A stretch of DNA of 64,000 nt from Gracilimonas sp964505215 (lineage in GTDB: Bacteria > Bacteroidota > Rhodothermia > Balneolales > Balneolaceae). The notes beneath the pieces were generated by a model that was not told where the DNA came from, did no database searches, and was given only the letters and a program-made list of their open reading frames with translations. Position 1 is the first letter of the stretch. Every line of letters begins with the position of its first letter. The position numbers and the translations under genes were made by a program. This document shows, in pieces, positions 50,564-59,694 of the stretch. Location of the stretch: assembly GCA_964505215.1 (NCBI GenBank), contig CAZDGU010000004.1, positions 62,001 to 126,000 on the forward strand, written 5' to 3'.

Positions 50564-52629
50564 TGATGTTGGGGAAATACGCCATATCGTGCATGTTTTT
50601 GTTCGGGGTGATAGTCTGGCTGCCCGGTCGGGTGCAGGCGCGCCAAGATACCACCGCAACCGGCGTAGAGGCCCAGCTGGAAAAAGCATTTGAAGAGCTG
50701 GACTCCGAAGAAGGAGCTATGAATGCGGAACAATTAGCTCAGTTTTTAGAAGATTTAGCCGCCAATCCCATAAACATTAATAGCAGCGGGTTGAGCACAC
50801 TGCTGCAGGTTCCGGGCATAAATCTTAAAATTGCGCGCGCCATTCAAGAGTATCGAAAAAAGAAACCGTTTGAGCAAAAAGAGGAGCTGCTGAAGGTGTC
50901 GGGAATTGGGAAAGTTTCCTTCCAGCGGATGGCTCCTTATCTAACCATAGGCGGAACGGGCGAGCGGTTCAAAAATATGTATTTGAGGCCGCAATACTGG
51001 CTCGCGAATCAAAAATTGGATGTTTTCTCTCGTTATCAGCAAAATCTGCAAACTCGTGAAGGATATATAAGGCCGGATTCCTTAGGCGGATATTTAGGTA
51101 ATCCGGTAAAATATTATCAGCGGATTCGATTTATGGCTAATCACCTATCCGTAAATCTCACTCAAGAAAAAGATGCGGGAGAGCCAATGAATGGCGTTAC
51201 TGATTTTGACTTCACTTCGGCTCATCTCGCACTCACTAACGTAGGAAAACTTAAAGATTTAGTTGTGGGTGATTACAGCCTCAGTTTTGGGCAGGGGTTG
51301 GTACTGTGGAGCGGAGGTACATTTGGCAAAGGTCGCGAAGTAATAGGAACCATCAGCAAAAACGAAAGAGGGGTGAAGCCCTACACTTCGGCACAGGAAA
51401 CTAATTTTTTTCGAGGAGCAGCGGCCACTTATGGCGAAAAAGTGGAGCTGACAGTCTTTTACTCCAATCGGCCCAGAACGGCTTCCGTTATTACAGGTGA
51501 TACCACCCGATTTCCAAGCTCCAGCGGTTTTCATCGAACGCAGAATGAACGAGCCCGCAAAAATAATATAGAACAAATGACCGCCGGCGCGCGCGTCCGG
51601 GCAGATACTCGTTTTGGGCTGTTCGGCCTCAGCGGTTACTTCAATCGGTTTAGCAGTTATGTTGCGAAAGGAAATGCACTTTACAATCAGTTTGATTTTG
51701 AGGGGAGGGAAAACGCTGTTTTTGGAGCCGATTACCGGGGACTTATCGGAAATGCATTTGTATTTGGCGAGCTGGCCCGCAGCCAAAACGGAGGCTTAGG
51801 CGCGGTGGCGGGAATGGAAGCTCCCATTGCTGAAAATACGGAGCTGGCGCTTTCATACCGGCACTATCAGCGAGATTTTCAATCTTTTTTGGGCAGTGGT
51901 TTCGGAGAGCGCTCTTCGGCACCGCAAAATGAAGAAGGCTTTTATGCCGGACTCCGTCATCGGCTCACCCCAAAAATAATGCTAAGCGGTTATTTTGATC
52001 AGTACGTGTTTGCCTCGCCCCGTTTTGGAACCACACAGGCTACTTCGGGCTTCGATATGCTGGGACTGGCTGAAGTGGATTTCAACAGAAACCTGAATGT
52101 GTACGTGCTGCTGCGGAATGAAATTCAGGATGAAGAATATGTGCTAATCAATGAAGCAGGCACGGAAGAGCTGTTATTAGGAAAAGAAAAGCGAGCAAGC
52201 ATCCGTACTAATTTTGAGTATTGGGTAAGTAAACATGTGCGGCTTCGGTCTCGGGTTGAATTTGTGCGCCACAAAGCAGCCGGCGAGCCTTGGGAAACGG
52301 GCTTCTTAATTTATCAGGATGTGCGGATTATTCCGTTTTCTGTACTCCGCGTAGATGCACGAGTTACGCTGTTCGATACCGACAGTTTTGCCACCCGGGT
52401 GTATCAATTTGAAAGTGATTTGCTGTATGTGATGTCAAATAAAGCGCTGTTTGATGAAGGTCAGCGCGCGTATGTAGCTATCAAATATGCGCCCGTTCGC
52501 TATCTGGATATTTGGTTTAAATACGGCATAACTATTTTTGAGCAAACGCAGGTTATTGGAAGCGGTCTGTCAGAAATAAAAGGTGATGTGAGGAATTCGG
52601 CAGGTCTTCAAATTCGATTGCAGTTTTAA
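50563..52629 (+). CDS. Secreted helix-hairpin-helix protein fused to an outer-membrane barrel
   Basis: 688 aa. Signal peptide (about 1-26, ending RVQA), then two HhH motifs resembling ComEA (LSTLLQVPGINLKIARAIQEY and LLKVSGIGKVSFQRM in pieces, about 70-130), then roughly 550 residues of alternating beta strands with aromatic girdles, ending LQIRLQF, as in outer-membrane barrels. ComEA-type HhH domains bind DNA in the periplasm during transformation; here the domain is joined to a pore-like protein. Similar two-part proteins exist in Bacteroidota but I know no experimental function. Coupled to the PorV-like gene. Confidence 0.78.
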   Translation: MMLGKYAISCMFLFGVIVWLPGRVQARQDTTATGVEAQLEKAFEELDSEEGAMNAEQLAQFLEDLAANPININSSGLSTLLQVPGINLKIARAIQEYRKKKPFEQKEELLKVSGIGKVSFQRMAPYLTIGGTGERFKNMYLRPQYWLANQKLDVFSRYQQNLQTREGYIRPDSLGGYLGNPVKYYQRIRFMANHLSVNLTQEKDAGEPMNGVTDFDFTSAHLALTNVGKLKDLVVGDYSLSFGQGLVLWSGGTFGKGREVIGTISKNERGVKPYTSAQETNFFRGAAATYGEKVELTVFYSNRPRTASVITGDTTRFPSSSGFHRTQNERARKNNIEQMTAGARVRADTRFGLFGLSGYFNRFSSYVAKGNALYNQFDFEGRENAVFGADYRGLIGNAFVFGELARSQNGGLGAVAGMEAPIAENTELALSYRHYQRDFQSFLGSGFGERSSAPQNEEGFYAGLRHRLTPKIMLSGYFDQYVFASPRFGTTQATSGFDMLGLAEVDFNRNLNVYVLLRNEIQDEEYVLINEAGTEELLLGKEKRASIRTNFEYWVSKHVRLRSRVEFVRHKAAGEPWETGFLIYQDVRIIPFSVLRVDARVTLFDTDSFATRVYQFESDLLYVMSNKALFDEGQRAYVAIKYAPVRYLDIWFKYGITIFEQTQVIGSGLSEIKGDVRNSAGLQIRLQF

Positions 52630-52694
52630 CAGTAAATCATTTTTTATCTAAGCCTGAGCCCCTATATTTAGCCGAATTTAAAAACACACTTTTC

Positions 52695-54464
52695 ATGACG
52701 TTAGAAGGGTTAGTCGTTTTAGGCGTACTTCTTATTTGCTTAATTGTATTAGTGGCTATTTCCGCATCTGTGGATATTGTGCTATTTACAGGACTGGCCG
52801 TGCTTTTTATATCCGGTATTTTACCGGCAGAATATGCACTTTCGGGATTTTCGAATGAAGGGATGCTCACCGTTGCCGCCTTATATGTAGTTGCGGCGGG
52901 CCTGAAAGAAACCGGAGCCATTCAGTTTATAGTTGAACGGGTGATGGGAAATACCCGAAATGTGCGAAAAGCTCATTTTCGAATTATGAGCCCGGTCATG
53001 TTGATGAGTGCTTTTCTGAATAATACGCCCATTGTAGCCTCCTTCATTCCGGCTTTAGATCGCTGGAGCCGTATCTCCAAAATACCGGTTTCTAAAATAT
53101 TGATACCTCTCAGTTACGCCGCTATTTTAGGAGGAACCTGTACGCTAATTGGAACCAGCACCAACCTGATTTTAAATGGATTGTTGATACAGGAATCATC
53201 AACCCGGGCCTTAGGAATTTTAGAACCCGCTTTAATAGGAATTCCCTGCGCTATTGCCGGTTTTATATATCTGCTGATTTTTGGTGATAAACTGCTGCCT
53301 GAGCGCGGCTCCAGTATGGATACATTCAAAGATCCGCGCGAATATACTATTGAAATGATTGTGCAAAAAAAGAGCTCTCTGGCCGGTAAAACCATTGAAG
53401 ATGCGGGCCTTCGAAATCTACCCGGGCTGTTTTTAATTGAAATTCAGCGCAATGGAAGAGCTATTCCTGCCGTAGGTCCGTACGAAAAGCTGCGGGATGA
53501 AGACCGGCTCATTTTCACAGGTATTGTAGATTCTATTGTTGATTTGCAAAAAATAACCGGCTTGGAACCGGCCACCAATCAGGTGTTTAAGCTGAATGCA
53601 CCTCGCCACGAGCGCCAAATGATTGAGGCCGTGGTATCGCGGTCTAATCCACTGCTGGGGCGCACGGTGAAGCAAGGAAATTTCCGGGACCGATATGATG
53701 CTGTAGTACTTGCTGTAGCCCGAAGTGGAGAACGGGTAAACAAAAAGGTTGGTGATATTGTGTTACGAACAGGCGATGTATTACTGCTTGAGGCACACCC
53801 AAACTTTGTGAATAAATACCGCAACTCCAGCGAATATTTTTTAGTGAGCTCCATTGACGATTCTACTCCCGTTACGTATAAAAAAGCCTGGCTTGCCGGA
53901 TTTTCGCTTTTGGCTATGGTCACATTGGCTGCAACCGGTGTGTTAAGTATGCTGCAGGCCGCTTTTCTGGCCGGAGGTTTGCTGCTGGTTACCAAATGCT
54001 TTAGATACAATACCGCACTGGAAAGCATTGATTGGCGTATTTTAATTGCCATTGCATCGGCTTTAGGCTTGGGAAGTGCTCTGGAATATACGGGAGTAGC
54101 GGAGTTTTTAGCCGTTAATTTATTGGCATCGGCAGGAGAAAATCCTATGCTTGCGCTTATATTTACTTATCTGATAACCTGGTTGCTAACAGAGATGATA
54201 ACCAATAATGCCGCTGCGGTTTTGGTGTTTCCGATTGCTCTTTCCATTGCAAAATCTATGGGGGTCAGCTTTATGCCCTTTGCAATGATTATGATTGTGG
54301 CCGCTTCTTCCAGTTTTTCTACCCCTATCGGCTATCAAACCAACTTAATGGTGTACGGGCCGGGCGGTTATAAATTCACCGATTTTGCGAAGATTGGGCT
54401 TCCTCTCAATTTGATAGTAGCGGTAATAGCCTTATCTTTAACACCTTATATTTGGAATTTTTAA
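52695..54464 (+). CDS. SLC13-family permease with two TrkA-C domains, probable sulfate transporter
   Basis: 589-aa inner-membrane permease. First membrane block (about 5-190) contains SAFLNNTPIVASFIPAL and GTCTLIGTSTNL; two RCK-C/TrkA-C domains lie in the middle (about 215-385; IEDAGLRNLPGLFLIEI, LGRTVKQGNFRDRYDAVVLAV in pieces); the second block ends with EMITNNAAAVLVFPIAL and TPIGYQTNLMVYGPGGYK. The double NNxP/NTAxx pattern is that of Na+-coupled anion symporters. It heads a cys operon, 12 bp before cysQ, so sulfate is the likely cargo (inference from context). Confidence 0.9.
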   Translation: MTLEGLVVLGVLLICLIVLVAISASVDIVLFTGLAVLFISGILPAEYALSGFSNEGMLTVAALYVVAAGLKETGAIQFIVERVMGNTRNVRKAHFRIMSPVMLMSAFLNNTPIVASFIPALDRWSRISKIPVSKILIPLSYAAILGGTCTLIGTSTNLILNGLLIQESSTRALGILEPALIGIPCAIAGFIYLLIFGDKLLPERGSSMDTFKDPREYTIEMIVQKKSSLAGKTIEDAGLRNLPGLFLIEIQRNGRAIPAVGPYEKLRDEDRLIFTGIVDSIVDLQKITGLEPATNQVFKLNAPRHERQMIEAVVSRSNPLLGRTVKQGNFRDRYDAVVLAVARSGERVNKKVGDIVLRTGDVLLLEAHPNFVNKYRNSSEYFLVSSIDDSTPVTYKKAWLAGFSLLAMVTLAATGVLSMLQAAFLAGGLLLVTKCFRYNTALESIDWRILIAIASALGLGSALEYTGVAEFLAVNLLASAGENPMLALIFTYLITWLLTEMITNNAAAVLVFPIALSIAKSMGVSFMPFAMIMIVAASSSFSTPIGYQTNLMVYGPGGYKFTDFAKIGLPLNLIVAVIALSLTPYIWNF

Positions 54465-54476
54465 ACACACAGGTGA

Positions 54477-55253
54477 ATGCTGAATCAAATTATCAAGACA
54501 GCAGAAACAGCGGGTAAAAAAATCTTAGAATTTTATGAAACAGAGGTCGAGGTTATCACCAAAGATGATGATTCTCCGTTAACCAAAGCCGACCTTGCCG
54601 CCCATCATATTATTGTTGATGCCCTTAAAGAAATAGACCCCGAAACGCCCATCATTTCAGAAGAATCAGGCATTCCCGGTTACGAAGAACGCAAAGAATG
54701 GAATCGGTTTTGGCTGGTAGATCCGCTGGACGGTACCAAAGAGTTTATCAAAAAGAATGGAGAGTTTACCGTCAATATTGCGCTGATTGAAAACCAAAAG
54801 CCGGTTTTAGGCGTGGTGTATGTTCCTGCTTTTGATGTAATGTATTATGCAGAGCAGAGCATAGGCGCCTTCAAAAAAGAGCAAGATAAAGATGCTGTTC
54901 CGCTTAAAAACGCTGCTTTTACCGTTCCCGGAGAAGCACGTATTGTGGTGAGCCGTTCGCACGGAGATGACACAACGGCCAAAAAGCTTGAGAAAATGGG
55001 AATCACCGTAACGGAAGAAGTGCCTTCCGGAAGCTCCATTAAATTTTGCCTGGTAGCGGAAGGAAAAGCAGATTTGTATCCGCGTTTAGGTCCAACTATG
55101 GAATGGGACACCGGAGCGGCAGATGCCATTTACCGTTATTCGGGAGAGAATGGCGAGGAAAAATACTCTCCGCTTATCTACAACAAAAAATCTTTAAAAA
55201 ACCCTTATTTTTTATTGGGAACGCATCAGGCGGTTGAGCTTGAGGAGAGCTAA
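54477..55253 (+). CDS. cysQ: 3'(2'),5'-bisphosphate nucleotidase CysQ
   Basis: 258-aa inositol-monophosphatase-fold phosphatase that turns PAP into AMP, or PAPS into APS, during sulfate assimilation. Metal-binding motifs: KDDDSPLTKADLAAHH, ISEESG and WLVDPLDGTKEFI, plus C-terminal MEWDTGAADAI. A GTGA ribosome site lies just before the start. It sits between the permease and cysD with short gaps, matching the pathway. Confidence 0.96.
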   Translation: MLNQIIKTAETAGKKILEFYETEVEVITKDDDSPLTKADLAAHHIIVDALKEIDPETPIISEESGIPGYEERKEWNRFWLVDPLDGTKEFIKKNGEFTVNIALIENQKPVLGVVYVPAFDVMYYAEQSIGAFKKEQDKDAVPLKNAAFTVPGEARIVVSRSHGDDTTAKKLEKMGITVTEEVPSGSSIKFCLVAEGKADLYPRLGPTMEWDTGAADAIYRYSGENGEEKYSPLIYNKKSLKNPYFLLGTHQAVELEES

Positions 55254-55304
55254 GAGCTCTTTTGTTATTAAGAATGAAATTTTATCAATTACTGACACAA
55301 TACT

Positions 55305-56213
55305 ATGAGTGAAAAAAGATCACATTCACACCTAAAAGAACTGGAAGACGAAGGAATTTATGTAATGCGGGAAGTGGCGGCTCAGTTCGAGCGCCCGGTG
55401 TTGCTTTTTTCGGGAGGGAAGGATTCTATCGTGATGTTCCATTTGGCCCTGAAAGCATTTCACCCCGGAAAGGTCCCTTTCCCCTTAATGCATATTGATA
55501 CGGGGCATAACTTTCAGGAAACCATTGACTTTCGGGATAAATTAGTTGAAAAATATGGAGTTGAATTACTGGTAGGAAGTGTCCAGGATTCCATTGATGC
55601 CGGGGATGTAGAAGAAGAAACCGGACCGGATGCCAGCCGTAATGCACTGCAAACTACTACTTTGCTCGATACGCTGAAAAAATATCAGGTTGATGCCGCT
55701 TTGGGCGGAGGCCGACGGGATGAAGAAAAAGCCCGGGCAAAAGAACGATTCTTTTCTCACCGTGATGTATTTGGCCAGTGGGATCCTAAAAATCAGCGCC
55801 CCGAATTGTGGAATTTATTTAATGGCCGTAAAAATCCGGGTGAGAACTTCAGGGTTTTCCCCCTCAGCAACTGGACCGAAATGGACGTTTGGCAGTACAT
55901 TGCACAAGAGGGAATTGAAATTCCGGAGCTTTATTTTGCGCACGAGCGTGAGGTATTTAACCGACGCGGTGTGTGGCTGGCAAATACCGATTTTGTAAAC
56001 CGCATGGAAGATGAAGAACTGGAAACCAAAACGGTTCGCTTCCGCACCATTGGAGATGCAACTTGTACAGGAGCCGTGGTTTCTGATGCATCAAACATGG
56101 AAGAAATTATTCAGGAAGTAGCTTCAGCCCGACAAACTGAGCGTGGAAATCGCCATGACGACAAGCGCAGCGAAACCGCAATGGAAGACCGTAAACGCCA
56201 GGGATACTTTTAG
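55305..56213 (+). CDS. cysD: Sulfate adenylyltransferase subunit 2 (CysD)
   Basis: 302-aa ATP-pyrophosphatase subunit that adenylates sulfate to APS, driven by the CysN GTPase. PP-loop SGGKDSIVM (36-44); IDTGHNFQETIDFRD; GGGRRDEEKARAKER; NWTEMDVWQYIAQEGIEIP; full family length with the C-terminal RHDDKRSETAMEDRKRQGYF pattern. Placed between cysQ and cysNC, all on one strand, so translated from one mRNA. CysH and sulfite reductase are not in the window. Confidence 0.97.
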   Translation: MSEKRSHSHLKELEDEGIYVMREVAAQFERPVLLFSGGKDSIVMFHLALKAFHPGKVPFPLMHIDTGHNFQETIDFRDKLVEKYGVELLVGSVQDSIDAGDVEEETGPDASRNALQTTTLLDTLKKYQVDAALGGGRRDEEKARAKERFFSHRDVFGQWDPKNQRPELWNLFNGRKNPGENFRVFPLSNWTEMDVWQYIAQEGIEIPELYFAHEREVFNRRGVWLANTDFVNRMEDEELETKTVRFRTIGDATCTGAVVSDASNMEEIIQEVASARQTERGNRHDDKRSETAMEDRKRQGYF

Positions 56214-56275
56214 AATACTTTGCGGAAATCTTGAATACTTACACCGAATAACGAACTTTTTTATTTCTCTATACT

Positions 56276-58189
56276 ATGAGCGCAAGCAACGGAAACTCAC
56301 AAGACACCAAAAAAGACAACAAATATCTGGATATGGATTTGCTCCGGTTTACCACAGCCGGCAGCGTGGATGACGGAAAAAGCACACTGATAGGGCGTCT
56401 TTTTTATGATTCTAAATCCATTTTTGAAGACCAGATGGAAGCCATCGAAAAAACGAGTAAAAGCAGTGGAGAGGAAGACGTAAACCTGGCTCTCCTCACC
56501 GATGGACTGAAAGCAGAGCGTGAGCAAAAAATCACCATCGATGTAGCCTACCGCTATTTTGCTACGCCTAAACGTAAGTTTATTATTGCAGATACGCCCG
56601 GCCACACGCAGTACACCCGAAATATGGTAACCGGCGCCTCTACGGCCGATTTAGCCATTATTTTGGTGGATGCTTCCAAAGGCTTGCTCACTCAATCACG
56701 CCGGCACGCTTTTATCTCCTCGCTACTGCGCATTCCGCATTTGGTGGTAGCCATCAACAAAATGGATTTGGTAGATTACGATGAGCAGGTGTTTAATGAT
56801 ATTGTAAGCGAATTCCGAAGTTTTGCCAAAAAGCTGAATGTAAGCAACATCACCTATATCCCAATTTCTGCTCTGAAAGGGGATAATGTGGTGGAAAAAA
56901 GTGAAAACACAGATTGGTATAATGGTTCTTCTCTGCTTTATCACTTAGAAAACGTGAAGGTGGATGCCGCCGAAAATGTGATCGATTTCAGATTGCCGAT
57001 TCAATACGTAATTCGTCCAAATCAAAACTTCAGAGGTTTTTCCGGCCGTATTGCTTCCGGTCATATACGCCCGGGCGATGAAATTAAGGTATTGCCATCC
57101 GGTCTGACTTCAAAAGTGAAGGAAATTGTTACACGGGATGAAAATCTGGAAATTGCTTATCCGGGCGACTCGGTAACGCTAACCATTGAAGATGAAATCG
57201 ACATCAGCCGCGGCGATATGATTGTGCGTAAAAGCAACGTACCCACGGTTAATAATGAATTTGAAGCTTATATCTGCTGGATGAATGAAAAGGAAATGCA
57301 GCTGAATAAGCAGTACATCCTGCAGCATACCACGCGTACGGCACAGGTTTTTATGGAAGATATTCTCTACAGAATGAATGTAGATACGCTCAGCCGTGAA
57401 GACGCACAAACGCTTAGCCTGAACGAAATTGGCCGCGTAAAACTGAAAACAAGCCAGCCCATTTTCTTTGATCCGTATCAGGTAAACCCAAAAACAGGAA
57501 GTTTCATTATTATTGACCCCGCCAGTAACGTAACCATTGGCGCAGGAATGATTCGAGCCGGATCAACGGAATCTAAATCACTGGAAGGCGGGCTTTCAGA
57601 AGGCCGTAAAAAATCGCCCGATGTGGTATGGGAGCCCTGGAACATAGCCCGCGAAGAACGCGAGAAAAGAAATGGCCATAAAGCCAAAATGCTGTGGTTT
57701 ACCGGAATTTCCGGTGCGGGAAAAAGCACTATTGCCAAAGAGCTGGAACGAAAATTATGGGATGCCGGAAAGCAAACCGTTTTATTAGATGGCGATCAGG
57801 TTCGCCACGGACTGAATGGCGACCTTGGCTTCAGTCCATCTGACAGAACAGAAAATGTACGTCGTGTTGGTGAAGTAGCCCGCTTGTTTTATGAGCATGG
57901 CAATATTGTGCTTTGCACTTTTGTGTCGCCTTTTAAGGCCGACCGTGATGCAGCAAAAGAATTATTTCCAAAAGATGAATTTCAGGAAATTCATATAACC
58001 TGCGATCCAAAAACGGCTCAAAAACGAGATCCCAAAGGGTTATATAAGAAGGCAGAAAAAGGAGAAATTATTGGCCTTACCGGCTACGATGCCGATCACG
58101 AAGCTCCCGAAAACCCGGCCTTAACCCTGAATACAGATGAACTTTCCGTAGAAGAAGCGGTTGAAGAAATCATCAAACTGATTGGGTAA
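56276..58189 (+). CDS. cysNC: Bifunctional sulfate adenylyltransferase subunit 1 / APS kinase (CysNC fusion)
   Basis: 637-aa fusion. N-terminal EF-Tu-like GTPase: G1 GSVDDGKST (29-37), DTPGHTQYTRNM (G3), NKMD (G4); beta-barrel domains follow to about 430. C-terminal APS kinase: P-loop GISGAGKST (477-485), LDGDQVRHGLNGDLGFS, FVSPFKADRDAAKELF. It couples APS formation to PAPS formation. Such fusions are known in several phyla (NodQ-type). It ends the operon, 14 bp before a strong terminator. No motif is missing. Confidence 0.97.
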   Translation: MSASNGNSQDTKKDNKYLDMDLLRFTTAGSVDDGKSTLIGRLFYDSKSIFEDQMEAIEKTSKSSGEEDVNLALLTDGLKAEREQKITIDVAYRYFATPKRKFIIADTPGHTQYTRNMVTGASTADLAIILVDASKGLLTQSRRHAFISSLLRIPHLVVAINKMDLVDYDEQVFNDIVSEFRSFAKKLNVSNITYIPISALKGDNVVEKSENTDWYNGSSLLYHLENVKVDAAENVIDFRLPIQYVIRPNQNFRGFSGRIASGHIRPGDEIKVLPSGLTSKVKEIVTRDENLEIAYPGDSVTLTIEDEIDISRGDMIVRKSNVPTVNNEFEAYICWMNEKEMQLNKQYILQHTTRTAQVFMEDILYRMNVDTLSREDAQTLSLNEIGRVKLKTSQPIFFDPYQVNPKTGSFIIIDPASNVTIGAGMIRAGSTESKSLEGGLSEGRKKSPDVVWEPWNIAREEREKRNGHKAKMLWFTGISGAGKSTIAKELERKLWDAGKQTVLLDGDQVRHGLNGDLGFSPSDRTENVRRVGEVARLFYEHGNIVLCTFVSPFKADRDAAKELFPKDEFQEIHITCDPKTAQKRDPKGLYKKAEKGEIIGLTGYDADHEAPENPALTLNTDELSVEEAVEEIIKLIG

Positions 58190-58202
58190 TTAAAAGGAAG
58201 TA

Positions 58203-58235
58203 AAAAGTCAGCCTCACTTATACAGGCTGACTTTT
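58203..58235 (+). terminator. Intrinsic terminator of the cys operon
   Basis: AAAAGTCAGCCT and AGGCTGACTTTT form a perfect 12-bp stem with a 9-base loop, followed by CTAAAAA; 14 bp after the cysNC stop. It reads as a terminator on both strands. Confidence 0.9.
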
Positions 58236-58318
58236 CTAAAAATCTGATTACAATTCACTCCAAAAACCGGCTAAAAAAGCATCTGATTTTAATAGCTTCA
58301 GTTTTGGTACATGATAAT

Positions 58319-58639
58319 TTACTCAGCTAAAACGGCGGTTCCCGTAACAGAAACCATTAGCATGCTTCCATTAGCTCCAATGGTTTCATAGTCAACATCA
58401 ATGCCTAAAATGGCGTTTGCGCCTACGCTTTTTGCTTTAGCCTCCATTTCCTGAAAAGCAATATTTCGAGCCTGATGCAGCTCTTTTTCGTAAGCACCGG
58501 CCCGGCCTCCTACAATGTCTCGTATGCCGGCAAAAAAGTCTCTGAAAATGTTGGCTCCTAAAATAGCCTCTCCGGTTACGATACCTTTATAGGTTTTAAT
58601 TTCTTTGCGGTCCAGATGGTTGGTGGTAGTCATAATCAT
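58319..58639 (-). CDS. YbjQ/UPF0145-family protein
   Basis: 106-aa pentamer-forming small protein (family knowledge). Seen: YKGIVTGEAILGANIFRDF, GRAGAYEKELHQAR, AKSVGANAILGIDVDYE and SMLMVSVTGTAV, all conserved in YbjQ. Start ATG 58639 fits the usual family opening MI-x-TTT; ATG 58633 is the alternative. Function is unknown; some members are annotated as heavy-metal-binding without strong proof. No operon partner. Confidence 0.93.
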   Translation of the reverse strand: MIMTTTNHLDRKEIKTYKGIVTGEAILGANIFRDFFAGIRDIVGGRAGAYEKELHQARNIAFQEMEAKAKSVGANAILGIDVDYETIGANGSMLMVSVTGTAVLAE

Positions 58640-58735
58640 AGAGCGTATCCTTATTTTATTTTTAGATTTATGCTTCCTTTATACTGATTAGAACGCTATT
58701 TGTTACTCTTTTCCCGGATTTTTATGTAGATATAA

Positions 58736-58768
58736 AAAAAGCCCTTTCCGGTAAAGAAAAAGGCTTGA
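58736..58768 (-). terminator. Intrinsic terminator after the RRM gene
   Basis: On the minus strand AAGCC ... GGCTT with a second inner CTTT/AAAG pairing and a T run TTTTTTT after it; about 20 bp after the RRM protein stop. Confidence 0.75.
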
Positions 58769-58788
58769 TAAAGAGTACAAGAACGTAA

Positions 58789-59034
58789 TTAATTACGAGG
58801 TTTTGCCTCATTTACCTTTACCTGACGTCCGTCAATTTCAGCACCGTCAAGTTGTTCTATAGCTGCTTCAGCGGCTGCTTTATCATCCATTTCAACAAAA
58901 CCAAAACCCTTAGAACGGCCGGTGTTTCGGTCGGTTATTACTTTAGCTGAACTTACTTCGCCGTAAGCTTCAAAAACTTCTTTAAGTTGATCGCTGGAAA
59001 CTCCATAACTCAGGTTTCCGATATAAATATTCAT
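58789..59034 (-). CDS. RRM-domain RNA-binding protein
   Basis: 81-aa single RNA-recognition motif: RNP2 IYIGNL (3-8), RNP1 KGFGFVEM (43-50), with the conserved helix SSDQLKEVFEAYGEV. Such short RRM proteins in Bacteroidota, cyanobacteria and others bind RNA, often in cold response. C-terminal tail KVNEAKPRN is basic. It is a single-gene unit with its own terminator. Confidence 0.95.
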   Translation of the reverse strand: MNIYIGNLSYGVSSDQLKEVFEAYGEVSSAKVITDRNTGRSKGFGFVEMDDKAAAEAAIEQLDGAEIDGRQVKVNEAKPRN

Positions 59035-59151
59035 AGTGTATATATGTGATTATTAATTATTTGGAAACTCACTAAACGTAAATTTCCTATAGAGAAAATA
59101 AGCTATTTTTGTTATTAGTACCAACTTGTTTGTAGCCGGTAAAGCTCGCTG

Positions 59152-59637
59152 TTAAATCAGGTTATCTGTTTTTCGAAGAGACTCTTTCGCCATTTGTTTA
59201 TGATAGGCTTCCAGTTTTTCAGTCAGTTTTGAATCATTCATAGCCAGCATTCGCACGGCTAAAAGTGCTGCATTTTGGGCCTTCCCGATAGCAACCGTAG
59301 CCACCGGAATTCCATTGGGCATTTGAACGATAGAGTAAAGGCTGTCCACTCCGCCAAGGGCAGAGGTTTTGATGGGTACGCCAATCACCGGCAAAGTGGT
59401 ATGGCTGGCTAACATTCCGGGCAGATGAGCAGCGCCACCGGCTCCGGCTATAATTACCTGAATGCCTCGTTGTTGAGCTTCTTTTCCGTAATCGGCCATT
59501 AAATCGGGCGTGCGGTGAGCCGAAACTACGCGCTTCTCAAATGGAATATCGAAGTGCTTCATAATTTCAGTGGCTTCTTTCATGGTGGGCCAGTCGCTGT
59601 CGCTGCCCATTACTATTCCGACAATTGGTTTGCTCAT
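59152..59637 (-). CDS. purE: 5-(carboxyamino)imidazole ribonucleotide mutase PurE
   Basis: 161-aa class I PurE that converts N5-CAIR to CAIR in purine synthesis. Motifs: GIVMGSDSDWPTM with the catalytic-site Asp/Ser, VSAHRTPD with the essential His, and IIAGAGGAAHLPGM. Full length. It is downstream of purK on the same strand with a 57-bp spacer that carries a period-7 repeat. purL lies 36 kb away in the same window, so the pur genes are scattered. Confidence 0.97.
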   Translation of the reverse strand: MSKPIVGIVMGSDSDWPTMKEATEIMKHFDIPFEKRVVSAHRTPDLMADYGKEAQQRGIQVIIAGAGGAAHLPGMLASHTTLPVIGVPIKTSALGGVDSLYSIVQMPNGIPVATVAIGKAQNAALLAVRMLAMNDSKLTEKLEAYHKQMAKESLRKTDNLI

Positions 59638-59694
59638 GGTGTTTGTTTTGAGATTAGGGGAAGAATTCAGAAGTCAGGATTCAGAACTCAGGGT
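59638..59694. repeat. Period-7 tandem repeat in the purK-purE spacer
   Basis: ATTCAGA, AGTCAGG, ATTCAGA, ACTCAGG run back to back at 59665-59692, an exact 7-nt period in four units (two 14-nt dimers). It fills half of the spacer between purK and purE. The unit differs from the CTCnGCG heptamer. Confidence 0.8.
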
